From contig CANIJN010000025.1 of assembly GCA_947467625.1 (NCBI GenBank), positions 1 to 34,873 on the forward strand: DNA of 34,873 nucleotides, written 5' to 3'. Made by a program: the position numbers and the translations under genes. The notes under the pieces were generated by a model, which saw only the letters and a list, made by a program, of their open reading frames with translations, made no database searches and was not told the origin of the DNA. Shown here piece by piece: positions 9,748 to 18,194 of this stretch; position 1 is the stretch's first letter, and each line of letters opens with the position of its first letter. The stretch is from Opitutia bacterium. Lineage in GTDB: Bacteria > Verrucomicrobiota > Verrucomicrobiia > Opitutales > Opitutaceae.

Positions 9748-10539
9748 ATGAGCAATCCAACCGAGTATCTCGCGTCTCTTTATGCACTCAGCGGCAAGGT
9801 CGCTGTCGTTATTGGCGGCACGGGTGAGTTATGTGGGGCGATGGCTGAGGGTTTGGCGGGTGCGGGTGCCGAGGTGGTCTTGGTGGGCCGCAACGAAGAA
9901 AAGGCAAAACCGCGCTTGGACCGTATTCATGCGGCGGGCGGAAAAGGTTATTTTGTCTCGGCTGAAGCGAGTGAGAAGGCCGCGCTCCAGCAGTTGCTCG
10001 AAACGGTGCTAAGACGCTCTGGCAAGGTGGATATTGTAGTGAACGGTGCAGGCATAAATTCAGCCACGCCATTTTTCGATATCGCCGAGGACGAGTTTGA
10101 TCGGATCGTGAAGGTCAACCTCAAGGGCGTATTTCTGGGCTGCCAGATTTTCGGAAAGTATCTCGTCGAGCGCGGCGAGGGTGGCTCGATCATCAATCTC
10201 GGCTCAATGTCCGGCATTGTGCCGTTGTCCCGAGTGTTTACTTATTCGGCGACGAAGGCGGCGGTGCACAATCTTTCAAAAAACCTCGCGCGCGAGTGGG
10301 CCCCGAAGCGCGTGCGCGTCAATACACTGGTGCCCGGTTTTTTCCCGGCAGAGCAAAATCGTAAGATTCTTTCCCCCGAGCGCGTCGCGTCGATCATCGG
10401 TCATACTCCGATGAAGCGATTCGGCGAGGCCCGCGAACTCGTGGGTGCGACCTTATTGATGGCGAGTGACAATGCGGGTGGGTTTCTTACGGGAGCGGAG
10501 ATTGTAGTCGATGGTGGCTACCACGCTATGACGATTTGA
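9748..10539 (+). CDS. Short-chain dehydrogenase/reductase (SDR)
   Basis: This 263-residue classical SDR oxidoreductase acts on a hydroxyl or keto group with NAD(P). The Rossmann glycine motif is [11 protein letters not shown] near residues 20-30, a little different from the usual TGxxxGIG. Then come VNGAGI, the serine in NLGSMSG, the catalytic YSATK, and [10 protein letters not shown]; it ends with a typical DGGYHAMTI. The ATG at 9748 (MSNPTEYL) is chosen because the preceding in-frame residues are not conserved in the family. Sugar-acid enzymes such as D-mannonate oxidoreductase-like SDRs share this look, but the substrate cannot be set from sequence. It is divergent from the HTH/MBL gene. 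Confidence 0.9.
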   Translation: MSNPTEYLASLYALSGKVAVVIGGTGELCGAMAEGLAGAGAEVVLVGRNEEKAKPRLDRIHAAGGKGYFVSAEASEKAALQQLLETVLRRSGKVDIVVNGAGINSATPFFDIAEDEFDRIVKVNLKGVFLGCQIFGKYLVERGEGGSIINLGSMSGIVPLSRVFTYSATKAAVHNLSKNLAREWAPKRVRVNTLVPGFFPAEQNRKILSPERVASIIGHTPMKRFGEARELVGATLLMASDNAGGFLTGAEIVVDGGYHAMTI

Positions 10540-10616
10540 GGTTAGGCCTTTTGGCAGCGCATTTCTAGATAAAGCGGCTTGCATTCCGGAGCCTACAGGC
10601 GTGACATCGCGTTTCT

Positions 10617-10994
10617 ATGATTGCTAATAAACTCAAAGAAATCGAAGCCGCTAGGGCTCACATTGCCTCACTGGAAAAATCCATCGCGGCGCAATTGAAG
10701 AGCGAACTCGCCGCGCTCCCAGCCAACTATGGTTTTTCAACCTTCAAAGCGTTCGCCAAGGCGGTGAAGGCCGCGGTGGGTGGCGGGGACAAAGTCCGCG
10801 GAGCCGCCAAGTCCAAGGCGAGTGGCGGTAAAAAACGCACCCGCGCAGTCATCACCGACGAGACTCGCGCAAACGTGAAGAAACTGGTTGAAGAGGGCAA
10901 ATCAGGCGTGGCCATCGCCAACGAACTCGAGATTTCGCTGCCGAGCGTGCAGAATATTAAGAAAGGGCTTGGTCTCGTTAAAGCCCGTAAATAA
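10617..10994 (+). CDS. Small basic protein: coiled coil plus HTH-like C terminus, probable DNA binding
   Basis: This 125-residue protein has three parts. Residues 1-30 are charged and helical, likely a coiled-coil dimeriser (NKLKEIEAARAHIASLEKS). Residues 50-85 are rich in lysine, alanine and glycine (GAAKSKASGGKKRTR). Residues 85-125 are an HTH-like segment resembling the C terminus of resolvases (ITDETRANVKKLVEEGKSG, then a turn and SLPSVQNIKKGLGL). The layout recalls H-NS-like or histone-like nucleoid proteins with a coiled-coil oligomeriser and a flexible basic linker, but I do not recognise a named family. It is flanked upstream by the SDR gene (77-base gap) and downstream by its own terminator, so it is probably a single-gene unit. 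Confidence 0.75.
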   Translation: MIANKLKEIEAARAHIASLEKSIAAQLKSELAALPANYGFSTFKAFAKAVKAAVGGGDKVRGAAKSKASGGKKRTRAVITDETRANVKKLVEEGKSGVAIANELEISLPSVQNIKKGLGLVKARK

Positions 10995-11033
10995 TCAGGA
11001 CTGCTCTCTTTTCACGATCTTCGATTCGCACAG

Positions 11034-11060
11034 GCCTCCGTCATAAAGCGGAGGCTTTTT
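11034..11060 (+). terminator. Rho-independent terminator
   Basis: GCCTCCG (11034-11040) pairs perfectly with CGGAGGC (11049-11055) across an eight-base loop and is followed by five T residues. It lies 39 bases after the stop of the small basic protein gene and separates it from the aminotransferase. Confidence 0.9.
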
Positions 11061-11110
11061 GTTTGGCTTCACCGAGCCGATTCGTGATTCTATTTTTCGT
11101 TCAAACAGCC

Positions 11111-12025
11111 ATGTGTGCGCATATCATCCAAGCCAATACCAATGGTCGCTTACACGCGGCTGATGAGCCTTCGATTTCGCCTTTGAACCGCGGGTTTCTT
11201 TATGGAGACGCGATCTATGAAGTGTGGCGGACGCAGGAGGGAGTGATCTTCACCTGGGAGCAACACTGGGCGCGGTTGGAGCGTTCGGCGCGCGCTTTGC
11301 ACTTCGAGTTGCCGCTGGTGGCGGGGGCCATGTTGGTTGAGATCAAGCGGACTGTGGCTCGTTATCGCGAATGCAGCGGAAATCGTGGAGAGCTCTATAT
11401 TCGCCTGCAGGTTACGCGCGGCGGCGGCGCCATCGGACTCGATCCGGCTTTAGCGGATCGGTCTGACTTCGTGCTCTTGGTGCAGCCGTGTCCAGAAGTA
11501 GCGGCGGAAAAACTGCGCGATGGACTGCACCTTTCCCTTGCGACCGAATTACGCCGAAATCCCGTCGATGCCCTGAGTCCGGCATGGAAGACGGGGAACT
11601 ATCTAAATAACATTCTTTGCCTGCGGGAGGCCCGATCGCGCGGTGCTGATGAGGTGGTGATTCTGAATCACGCGGGTGAAGTCACCGAGGCGGCCGTGTC
11701 CAATATTGCTTTTGTGCGCGACGGAGTGGTGCTGACGCCGCCCTTGTCGGCGGGTATTTTGGGCGGGATCACGCGGGATCTCATCCTTAATGAGGTGGCG
11801 CTTGCCGCGGGCATCACGGCTCGGGAGGAGCGCGTGCGACCGGCGGACTTCGGTGGGATGAGCGAGTGTTTTCTCCTTTCGACGACGAAGGATGTGGGAC
11901 CGGTGGCGGCGATTGACGCGGCGAGATTTACCGTCGGACAAGATACGGTGTCGGCGCGGTTGAAGGCGGCGTTCGCAAATTACGCGCGGGCGTACGCGGC
12001 GGCGCATCCCGAGCTCCGGGTCTGA
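11111..12025 (+). CDS. Class IV PLP-dependent aminotransferase (branched-chain / D-amino acid type)
   Basis: This 304-residue enzyme belongs to the fold-type IV family, which includes IlvE, D-amino acid aminotransferase and aminodeoxychorismate lyase. It has RGFLYGDAIYEVWR near residue 28, the Schiff-base lysine K160 in AWKTGNYLNN, the acidic partner E193 in GEVTEAAVSN, and the phosphate-binding GILGGITRD segment. The start at 11111 (MCAHIIQAN) is chosen because an earlier TTG would sit almost in the preceding terminator. Which substrate it uses cannot be decided by eye; the RLQVTRGGG stretch is compatible with both D-amino acid and branched-chain types. It converges on the moeB-like gene. 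Confidence 0.88.
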   Translation: MCAHIIQANTNGRLHAADEPSISPLNRGFLYGDAIYEVWRTQEGVIFTWEQHWARLERSARALHFELPLVAGAMLVEIKRTVARYRECSGNRGELYIRLQVTRGGGAIGLDPALADRSDFVLLVQPCPEVAAEKLRDGLHLSLATELRRNPVDALSPAWKTGNYLNNILCLREARSRGADEVVILNHAGEVTEAAVSNIAFVRDGVVLTPPLSAGILGGITRDLILNEVALAAGITAREERVRPADFGGMSECFLLSTTKDVGPVAAIDAARFTVGQDTVSARLKAAFANYARAYAAAHPELRV

Positions 12026-12046
12026 CGGCAGTGCCGTTGTGCCCGG

Positions 12047-13222
12047 TTAGTAGCGACGTAAGGCGGGATCAATCTGCTCCGCCCACGCGTCGATCCCGCC
12101 TGCGATATTGGTCACGGCGGAGTAGCCTTGGGCGCGCAAGTATTGGGTCACGCGCAGGCTCCGACCACCGTGGTGACACATGATGAGCAGGTGCTCGTCG
12201 CGCGGGAGCGAATGCGTGTTTGCCGGGATCTGCCCCATGGGGATCAGCTCGGCCCCGCGGACGCTGGCGATCTCGACCTCGTAGGGTTCTCGCACGTCGA
12301 TGAGCAGAACCCCGCAGGGTGACTGATCGAGCAACTGTTTCGCTGCGGTGACGGAAATTTCGAGAGGATACTCTTCGTTCGGCATGGACGTAGTGGGTGG
12401 TGGCGGGGTGCAACGCACAGAGCAAGCTTCGGTCGTGAGTTGAGTGATCGTCGGCGCGGGGCCGCAGAGTGGGCAATCCGAGTTGCGGGCGAGCGTGAGA
12501 GTCTGGAAGACTTGGGTGAGGGCGTTGTAGGTGAGCAAACGCCCGCTGAGTGGCGTGCCGATACCGGTAATCAGTTTGATACTTTCGAGGGCCTGGAGGC
12601 TGCCGATGACTCCGCACAGCGCGCCGAGGACGCCCGCTTCGCCGCAACCGGGCACGCTGCCCTCGGTCGGTGGGGAGGGGAAGAGGCAGCGATAGCACGG
12701 GCCGCCGCGCGTGGAATCGAAAACGGACACTTGTCCTTCGAATTTGAATACGCTGCCGCAGACGATAGGTCGCTGCGCGAAGAACGCGGCGTCGTTGTTG
12801 AGGTACCGGGCGGTGAAATTATCCGTGCCGTCGACGATCACATCGTAGTCGGCGAACAGGGCGAGGGCGTTGCCGACGGTCACGCCGTCGCCATGTTCGA
12901 CGATTCGGATGAAGGGATTGATCGCGCGCAGTCGCCGCGCGGCGGAGGTGACTTTCGTTTCGCCGATGGCAGCGGTGTCGTGGAGGAGCTGGCGCTGGAG
13001 GTTGTGATCGGCGACCCGATCGAAGTCGGCGATGCCGAGCGTCCCGACTCCGGCGGCCGCGAGGTAGAGGGCGGCGGGACTGCCGAGTCCGCCGGCGCCA
13101 ATGACGAGCACGCGGGCGCCTGCGAGTTTGCGCTGACCAACGACGCCGATTTCGCCGAGGAGGATATGCCGGCTGTAGCGCGCAAGTTCGGCGGGCGAAA
13201 GATGTGGCAACGCAGTGGGCAT
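12047..13222 (-). CDS. moeB: MoeB/ThiF-type adenylyltransferase with C-terminal rhodanese domain
   Basis: This 391-residue protein resembles MoeZ and MOCS3/Uba4. Residues 1-245 are an E1-like adenylating domain, with GAGGLGSPAALYLAAAGVG near 42-60, the DGTDNFTARYLNN motif, two zinc-binding pairs (CYRC and CPLC), and a cysteine in PGCGEAG. Residues 285-391 form a rhodanese domain (LLIDVREPYEVE, active site CHHGGRS, then GGIDAWAEQI). Such enzymes adenylate the C terminus of a ubiquitin-like sulfur carrier (MoaD or ThiS) and load it with sulfur for molybdopterin, thiamine or tRNA thiolation. No carrier gene is adjacent, so the pathway is open. It is transcribed divergently from ruvX. Confidence 0.92.
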   Translation of the reverse strand: MPTALPHLSPAELARYSRHILLGEIGVVGQRKLAGARVLVIGAGGLGSPAALYLAAAGVGTLGIADFDRVADHNLQRQLLHDTAAIGETKVTSAARRLRAINPFIRIVEHGDGVTVGNALALFADYDVIVDGTDNFTARYLNNDAAFFAQRPIVCGSVFKFEGQVSVFDSTRGGPCYRCLFPSPPTEGSVPGCGEAGVLGALCGVIGSLQALESIKLITGIGTPLSGRLLTYNALTQVFQTLTLARNSDCPLCGPAPTITQLTTEACSVRCTPPPPTTSMPNEEYPLEISVTAAKQLLDQSPCGVLLIDVREPYEVEIASVRGAELIPMGQIPANTHSLPRDEHLLIMCHHGGRSLRVTQYLRAQGYSAVTNIAGGIDAWAEQIDPALRRY

Positions 13223-13299
13223 CGTCGGGAAAGAGAGCGTGAAGCGCGGTCGTCGTAAATGAATTTGCGCCGGAAGCGCGCCGCGGCGGGAATCACGGG

Positions 13300-13731
13300 A
13301 TGCGTTATATTGGCATTGATCTCGGCACTCGCCGCATCGGACTCGCGTTTGGCGACGAGTTGGGCGTGGCGACGCCGTTGCCGGCGTTGACCTCGGCGGA
13401 TGCGGCGGAGCGGCGGGTGGCGCTGCTGAAGGTGATCGGCGAGCGGCGAGCGGACGAGATTGTGATCGGACATCCCCTCAATATGGACGACAGTGAGGGG
13501 CCGAAGGCGAAGGAGGCGGAGGGGTTTGCTGCCCAGCTCAGTGCGGAGCTGGGGAAGCCGGTGCATCTCGTCGATGAGCGGCTCACGAGCTACGAGGCGG
13601 AGGCGAGCATCGCGAAGCACAAGCGTCGCGACGTACGGGCGAGTGGCATAATTGATTCGCGGGCGGCGACGTTAATTTTGCAGGACTACCTGAATCAGAT
13701 TTTCCCGCCAATCGAGGAAGATCGGGCCTAA
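13300..13731 (+). CDS. ruvX: Putative pre-16S rRNA nuclease / Holliday junction resolvase-like protein
   Basis: This 143-residue protein of the YqgF/RuvX RNase H-like family starts with the metal-binding strand YIGIDLGTRRIGLAFGD. It continues with VIGHPLNMD and LVDERLTSYEAE, which carry the remaining acidic residues, and ends with DSRAATLILQDYL. In other bacteria the family trims the 5' end of 16S rRNA and has been linked to DNA repair and transcription. The length is standard. Its last four bases overlap the convergent HAD gene. Confidence 0.95.
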   Translation: MRYIGIDLGTRRIGLAFGDELGVATPLPALTSADAAERRVALLKVIGERRADEIVIGHPLNMDDSEGPKAKEAEGFAAQLSAELGKPVHLVDERLTSYEAEASIAKHKRRDVRASGIIDSRAATLILQDYLNQIFPPIEEDRA

Positions 13732-14378
13732 AGCCCATAAGCTGCGGCGAACGCGGCGAGGTCGGGGAAAACGGGAGCGCCACTGGCATGCAGTCGCTCG
13801 AAGGAGTGGTGCCCGGCGGCGATGAGAGCGCAGTCAACCCCCAGTTCGCGGGCGACTTCGAGGTCGTGCAGCGTGTCCCCCACGAGAAGAATTTGGGCGG
13901 GAGCGATGGCGAGGCGCCGGACGAGTTCGTGGCCGAGGGCGAGTTTGCTGTGGGCGTGGATGTTAGCGAGTCCGGCGATGTGGTCGAAGTGTGCGGCGAG
14001 GCCGAAATGTTGGACGATTTCGTGCAGCGTTTCCTGACGGTAAGCGGAGAGGATCGATTGGCGAAGTCCGGCGGCCGAAGCTGCGGCGAGGATGCGGCGG
14101 GCCGCCGGATGCAAGGAGCTTTCGAGGCGCCGCGCATCGTAGCCGGAAATGAATTCGACGCTCAGTCGCGCGAAGCTGTCTTCCGCGGGGTCGAAACCGA
14201 GGCGCTCGTAGTAAGTGCGCACCGGAAAATCGAAGAGCGCGTGATAGCGCGCGCGGTGAAGCTGCGGGAGTTGGCGGCGGCCGAGGATGGCATTCATCAC
14301 GTCGATACAGAGATCGAGGTCGTCGAGGAGCGTGCCGTTCCAATCCCAAATCAGATGGTGGTAGCGCGTGAGTGGCAT
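13728..14378 (-). CDS. HAD-superfamily hydrolase with DxN catalytic motif
   Basis: This 216-residue protein of the HAD superfamily, phosphoglycolate-phosphatase-like branch, has an alpha-helical cap between residues 20 and 85. Motif I is D12-W-N14-G-T-L. The nucleophilic aspartate is present, but the second acidic residue of the usual DxD is asparagine. Motif II is in SILSAYRQE, motif III lysine is in HAHSKLALG, and motif IV is LLVGDTLHDLEVARELG. It probably removes phosphate from a small metabolite, though the N14 change may lower phosphatase activity. It overlaps ruvX by four bases tail to tail and lies divergently from truA. Confidence 0.88.
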   Translation of the reverse strand: MPLTRYHHLIWDWNGTLLDDLDLCIDVMNAILGRRQLPQLHRARYHALFDFPVRTYYERLGFDPAEDSFARLSVEFISGYDARRLESSLHPAARRILAAASAAGLRQSILSAYRQETLHEIVQHFGLAAHFDHIAGLANIHAHSKLALGHELVRRLAIAPAQILLVGDTLHDLEVARELGVDCALIAAGHHSFERLHASGAPVFPDLAAFAAAYGL

Positions 14379-14429
14379 GGAGCGAAAACACTTTGGACAG
14401 CAGCCCCTGAGCGGCGCAACCTTCCGGTA

Positions 14430-15191
14430 ATGTCCGATGTAAAGTCAGCCGAAATTCGCCGCTGGAAATGTGTCTGTGCCTATGACGGCACGGGTTTCAC
14501 GGGCTGGCAGAGTCAGGCCGGAGGTCGCGCTGTGCAGGATGTGATCGAGGCCCGGCTGGCGGAGATTTTGGAGTTATCCGTGCGGATTTATGGGAGCGGG
14601 CGAACGGATGCCGGCGTGCATGCCCGGGGGCAGGTGTTTCATTTTGATGCGGCCTGGCCTCATGGCGCGGACCGGCTCTGCAAGGCGCTGCGATGCGGAT
14701 TGCCGGGCACGATCCAGATCCGCAGCGCGCGGGTGGTGGCGGCGGATTTCCACTCCCGGGTTCAGGCCACTCGCAAGCGCTACGTGTACTACGTGCAGCT
14801 CGGGGAAGCCGACCCATTTACCAAGCCGTTTTGCGTGGAGATGTTCCGTCCCCTCGACTTCGCGGCGATGGCCGCAGCGGCGGCGGTATTGCGCGGGCAG
14901 CACGATTTTCGAGCGTTTACCGCGCTCAACGGCACCGAGCGGGAAAATACCGTGCGCACCGTGAGCCGACTCGACATTACGCGGCGCGGGCGGCGGCTGC
15001 AGATCACCGCCGAAGCGGAAGGATTTCTCTATAAAATGGTGCGGAGTTTGGTGGGTGCGCTGCTGGCGGTGGGCGAAGGTCGGCTCACTCCCCAGCGGGT
15101 GCAGGAAATTTTGGACGCCAAGGAACGTACGGCGCTCGTGAAAACGGCGCCGCCGCAGGGACTGTTTCTCGACCGGGTTTTTTATTCATGA
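14430..15191 (+). CDS. truA: tRNA pseudouridine synthase A
   Basis: This 253-residue enzyme isomerises uridines 38-40 in the anticodon stem-loop of tRNAs. Family motifs are present: CAYDGTGFTGWQSQ, the catalytic aspartate in GSGRTDAGVHARGQV, RKRYVYYVQ, and LYKMVRSLVGALLAVGEG near the end. The ATG at 14430 gives a normal length. An open frame extends far upstream, but that part lies antisense to the HAD gene and is rejected. The stop codon overlaps the ATG of comF by four bases (ATGA), so translation is probably coupled. Confidence 0.95.
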   Translation: MSDVKSAEIRRWKCVCAYDGTGFTGWQSQAGGRAVQDVIEARLAEILELSVRIYGSGRTDAGVHARGQVFHFDAAWPHGADRLCKALRCGLPGTIQIRSARVVAADFHSRVQATRKRYVYYVQLGEADPFTKPFCVEMFRPLDFAAMAAAAAVLRGQHDFRAFTALNGTERENTVRTVSRLDITRRGRRLQITAEAEGFLYKMVRSLVGALLAVGEGRLTPQRVQEILDAKERTALVKTAPPQGLFLDRVFYS

Positions 15192-15970
15192 ATCCGACGC
15201 TCAGTCGGCTGATGCGCGGGGTTAGTGATGTCGTGTTTCCGCCCTCGTGTGTGCATTGTCGCAGGCTCGTCGAGCAAGAGCGGGCGGGGGCGAGGGGTGA
15301 GTCCGAGGTCGCCGTCGCGGGCCCGGGCGGGTTTCGGCACCTGTGTAAAAAGTGTGTGGGGGAACTCGATTTTGTGCAGCCGCCGCATTGCACGACGTGT
15401 GGGTCGCCGTTTTACGGCGAGGTTGAGGGGGATCGGGGTTGTCCGAATTGCGAAGGGCTGCATCCGGCGTTTCGAGAGGGGCGGACGGCGGTGCTGTTCA
15501 AGGGACCGGCGCGGGCCTTGGTGATTGAGCTCAAATATCACCGCGGTCTGCACGTGTTGGCAGATATGGAGGAGATTTTTCGCCGCGCGACCCATGTGCG
15601 CGAACTGGCGCGGGGAGCGGTCGTCGTGCCGGTGCCCCTGCACCCACGAAAGTTGCGCGAACGAGGCTACAATCAGGCGGCGTTGCTCGCGGAAATACTC
15701 GCACGGGTGGCGGGCGGCGGGGCGCGCGTTGAACAGGCGTTGCGCCGGGCCGAGGACACGGCCACGCAGACCGCCTTCGACCGCCGCACCCGAATGGCGA
15801 ACCTGAAAAATGCCTTTGCTCTGGCTCGCGGCACCACCCTTAATCCCGACCTTCATTATGTTCTCGTTGACGACGTTTTCACGACAGGGTCCACGCTCAA
15901 CAGCTGTGCGCGGGCGCTCCGTCGTGCGGGCGGTCTCAACCTCGACGTGATCACCTTCGGCCACGGCTGA
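15188..15970 (+). CDS. ComF family protein (zinc ribbon plus phosphoribosyltransferase domain)
   Basis: This 260-residue protein has four CxxC pairs in its N-terminal third (C21/C24, C53/C56, C68/C71, C85/C88), giving a double zinc-ribbon-like region. A phosphoribosyltransferase-fold domain follows, with the PRPP-binding motif VLVDDVFTTGSTLNS near residue 225. ComF in naturally competent bacteria takes part in DNA uptake, while homologues in other species have unclear roles. It sits in the truA-comF-accD-folC run, with the start overlapping truA and accD beginning 11 bases after the stop. Confidence 0.9.
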   Translation: MNPTLSRLMRGVSDVVFPPSCVHCRRLVEQERAGARGESEVAVAGPGGFRHLCKKCVGELDFVQPPHCTTCGSPFYGEVEGDRGCPNCEGLHPAFREGRTAVLFKGPARALVIELKYHRGLHVLADMEEIFRRATHVRELARGAVVVPVPLHPRKLRERGYNQAALLAEILARVAGGGARVEQALRRAEDTATQTAFDRRTRMANLKNAFALARGTTLNPDLHYVLVDDVFTTGSTLNSCARALRRAGGLNLDVITFGHG

Positions 15971-15981
15971 AAATCTCTCCC

Positions 15982-16854
15982 ATGCATTTCGACAAACCGA
16001 CCTATACCGTTCGCAAGACCCGCAAGAAAGACATCCCGAAGGGGGTTTACACGAAAGATCCCGCGAGCGGGGAGATTATTTTCAACAAGGAGATTGAGGA
16101 CAACCAGATGGTGGTCCCGAAGAGCGGTCATCATTTTCCCATCAGTGCCCGCGCGCGGATCGCGAAGCTTTTTGATGAAGGCACATTTGTCGAAGTGGAC
16201 GCGGCGGTGAAGTCCAGCGATCCGCTGAAGTTTATTGATTCGCAGCCGTATCCGGATCGTCTGAAGCGTTACGAGAAAGACAGTGGCCTGCCGGAGGCTG
16301 TGGTGTGTGGCACGGGGAAGATCCATGCGATTGGGGTATCGGTCGCGGTGATGGATTTTCGCTTTTGTGGCGGTGCGATGGGTGCGGCCGCCGGGGAGAA
16401 AATCACGCGCGCCATCGAAGTTGCGTTGAAGCAGAAAATCCCCTGCATTATTTTTAGCGCATCAGGCGGCGCGCGAATGCAGGAAGGGATTTATTCACTC
16501 ATGCAAATGGCCAAGACCAGCGCGGCGCTCGGGCGGCTGGCGGCGGCGAAATTGCCTTACATTTCCGTGCTGACGCATCCGACGATGGGTGGGGTGACGG
16601 CGAGTTTCGCGACGTTGGGCGATGTTATTTTGGCCGAGCCCGGAGCTTTGGTTGGATTTGCCGGAGCGCGGGTGATCAAGGATACGACGAAGCAGACGCT
16701 GCCGCCCGGTTTTCAGACGGCGGAGTTTTTGCTGAAGCATGGCTTGGTCGACCAAATCGTGAGCCGTCTGGACATGCGGGATCGCCTGCGCGATTTGCTG
16801 TTAGCGTTGCATGTGGGTAAGGGGTCCATCGCGCGGGCGGCGGGTCGAAACTGA
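15982..16854 (+). CDS. accD: Acetyl-CoA carboxylase carboxyltransferase beta subunit lacking its zinc-ribbon cysteines
   Basis: This 290-residue subunit of the carboxyltransferase moves the carboxyl group from biotin to acetyl-CoA in the first step of fatty-acid synthesis. The core is normal: AVMDFRFCGGAMGAAAGEKI, the oxyanion-hole region FSASGGARMQEG, and THPTMGGVTASFATLGDV with AEPGALVGFAGARV. The N-terminal region should be a four-cysteine zinc ribbon (TKCPSCG and VCPKCGHH in typical AccD). Here it reads TKDPASG (residues 24-30) and VVPKSGHH (44-51): the four cysteine positions are D26, S29, V45 and S48. The surrounding residues remain aligned, so the loss is not a frameshift. folC follows 26 bases later. 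Confidence 0.95.
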   Translation: MHFDKPTYTVRKTRKKDIPKGVYTKDPASGEIIFNKEIEDNQMVVPKSGHHFPISARARIAKLFDEGTFVEVDAAVKSSDPLKFIDSQPYPDRLKRYEKDSGLPEAVVCGTGKIHAIGVSVAVMDFRFCGGAMGAAAGEKITRAIEVALKQKIPCIIFSASGGARMQEGIYSLMQMAKTSAALGRLAAAKLPYISVLTHPTMGGVTASFATLGDVILAEPGALVGFAGARVIKDTTKQTLPPGFQTAEFLLKHGLVDQIVSRLDMRDRLRDLLLALHVGKGSIARAAGRN

Positions 16855-16880
16855 GCGCGGCGGCGGCAATCGCGTCCACG

Positions 16881-18194
16881 ATGGCAATCGGAGAACCGAC
16901 CGATTACGCGGCGGTAACGGACTACCTCTTCGGCCTGAAGGCCCACGGAGTTCGCTTCGGGATCGACCGCATGAACCTGCTCGTGGCAGAGCTCGGACAT
17001 CCCGAGCGTGCGGTGCCGTGTATCCATGTAGCCGGCACCAACGGTAAGGGCTCGGTGGCGGCGATGCTCGATGCGATTTTGCATGCGGCGGGATGGCGGA
17101 CCGGACTCTATACATCGCCGCATCTGGTGAAATTGGGCGAACGGGTGCAGGTCGAACGTCGGGCGTTGACGGAGGCGGAAATTGTCTCCTACGCGCGGGA
17201 GTTGCAGCCGGCGGCGGAGCGGGTCGCTGCAGTGAACCCGGGCGATCACCCGAGTTTCTTTGAGTTCATGACGGCGATGGCCTTTCTGCAGTTTGCGCGC
17301 CAGCAGTGTGAAATGAGCGTGATCGAAGTCGGACTTGGCGGGCGACTCGATGCGACGAACGTCGTGACACCGGAGGTGAGCGTCATCACTTCGATCGGAC
17401 TCGATCACTGTGAGTTTCTGGGCAACGAGCTGGCGCAAATCGCCGCGGAGAAAGCGGGGATCATTAAGGCTGGTCGCCCCGTGGTGATCGGACGGATGCC
17501 GGCGGTGGCGGAAGCGGTGATTCGGGGCATCGCGGCCGAGCGCGGAGCGCGAGTGACGTCGGTCACGGCAGACTACGGGGATGCACTGGAACGATATCCG
17601 CACACCAATCTCGAGGGTGATTATCAGCGGTGGAATGCCGCGACGGCGACCTTGGTGGCGCGGGCGTTGCCCGAAAAATGGCGGATTTCAGACCAGGCGA
17701 TTGCGCAGGGATTGGCGCACGTGGACTGGCCGGGACGCTGGCAGCGCGTGCGAATCGGCGGCCGGATTACCATGCTCGACGCGTCGCACAATCCCGAGGG
17801 GGCGCGGGTGCTCGATGCAAATTTGAGGGGCTTGGTGGCCGAAACCGGGCGCGCGCCAGTGGTCATTACGGGCGTGCTGGGCGTGGCGCGTGCACGACCG
17901 CTGATTGAGACGATCTGCCGGCACGCGCAGGAGGTTTATTTTGTCGTGCCCAATCAGGCGCGAGCGTGCAGCTACGAAGAGCTCGAGGCGCTCGTGCCGG
18001 CGGATTTTTTCGCGCGCGGCGGACGGATTGTGCGCGGAACCGTGGCGGGGTTGTTTCCCGACGATGGGCGCTGCGCGGCGGGAGGAGCCGATGATGTCGT
18101 CGTGGTGACAGGATCCATCTACTTGCTGGGCGAAGTGCTGGCGCGGATCAGGCCGGGCGGCGCTGCTGGCGAGGGGCGATTGCAGGATTTCTAG
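16881..18194 (+). CDS. folC: Folylpolyglutamate synthase / dihydrofolate synthase
   Basis: This 437-residue Mur-ligase-like enzyme adds L-glutamate to dihydropteroate and to folates, using ATP. It has the nucleotide-binding loop VAGTNGKGSVAAMLDAIL, the TSPHL segment, EVGLGGRLDATNVV, TSIGLDHCEFLG, the lysine-bearing EKAGIIKAGRPVV, and the C-terminal ligase domain marker LDASHNPEGARVL. The usual family length is about 420-440. It follows accD at 26 bases, an arrangement found in many bacteria. It ends in the gap before purA, about 30 bases from the left arm of a large inverted repeat. Confidence 0.95.
   Translation: MAIGEPTDYAAVTDYLFGLKAHGVRFGIDRMNLLVAELGHPERAVPCIHVAGTNGKGSVAAMLDAILHAAGWRTGLYTSPHLVKLGERVQVERRALTEAEIVSYARELQPAAERVAAVNPGDHPSFFEFMTAMAFLQFARQQCEMSVIEVGLGGRLDATNVVTPEVSVITSIGLDHCEFLGNELAQIAAEKAGIIKAGRPVVIGRMPAVAEAVIRGIAAERGARVTSVTADYGDALERYPHTNLEGDYQRWNAATATLVARALPEKWRISDQAIAQGLAHVDWPGRWQRVRIGGRITMLDASHNPEGARVLDANLRGLVAETGRAPVVITGVLGVARARPLIETICRHAQEVYFVVPNQARACSYEELEALVPADFFARGGRIVRGTVAGLFPDDGRCAAGGADDVVVVTGSIYLLGEVLARIRPGGAAGEGRLQDF

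Noticed and set aside
13788-14429. Long upstream extension of truA
   Set aside because: The extension is antisense to the HAD gene and is absent from TruA proteins; the ATG at 14430 gives the normal length.
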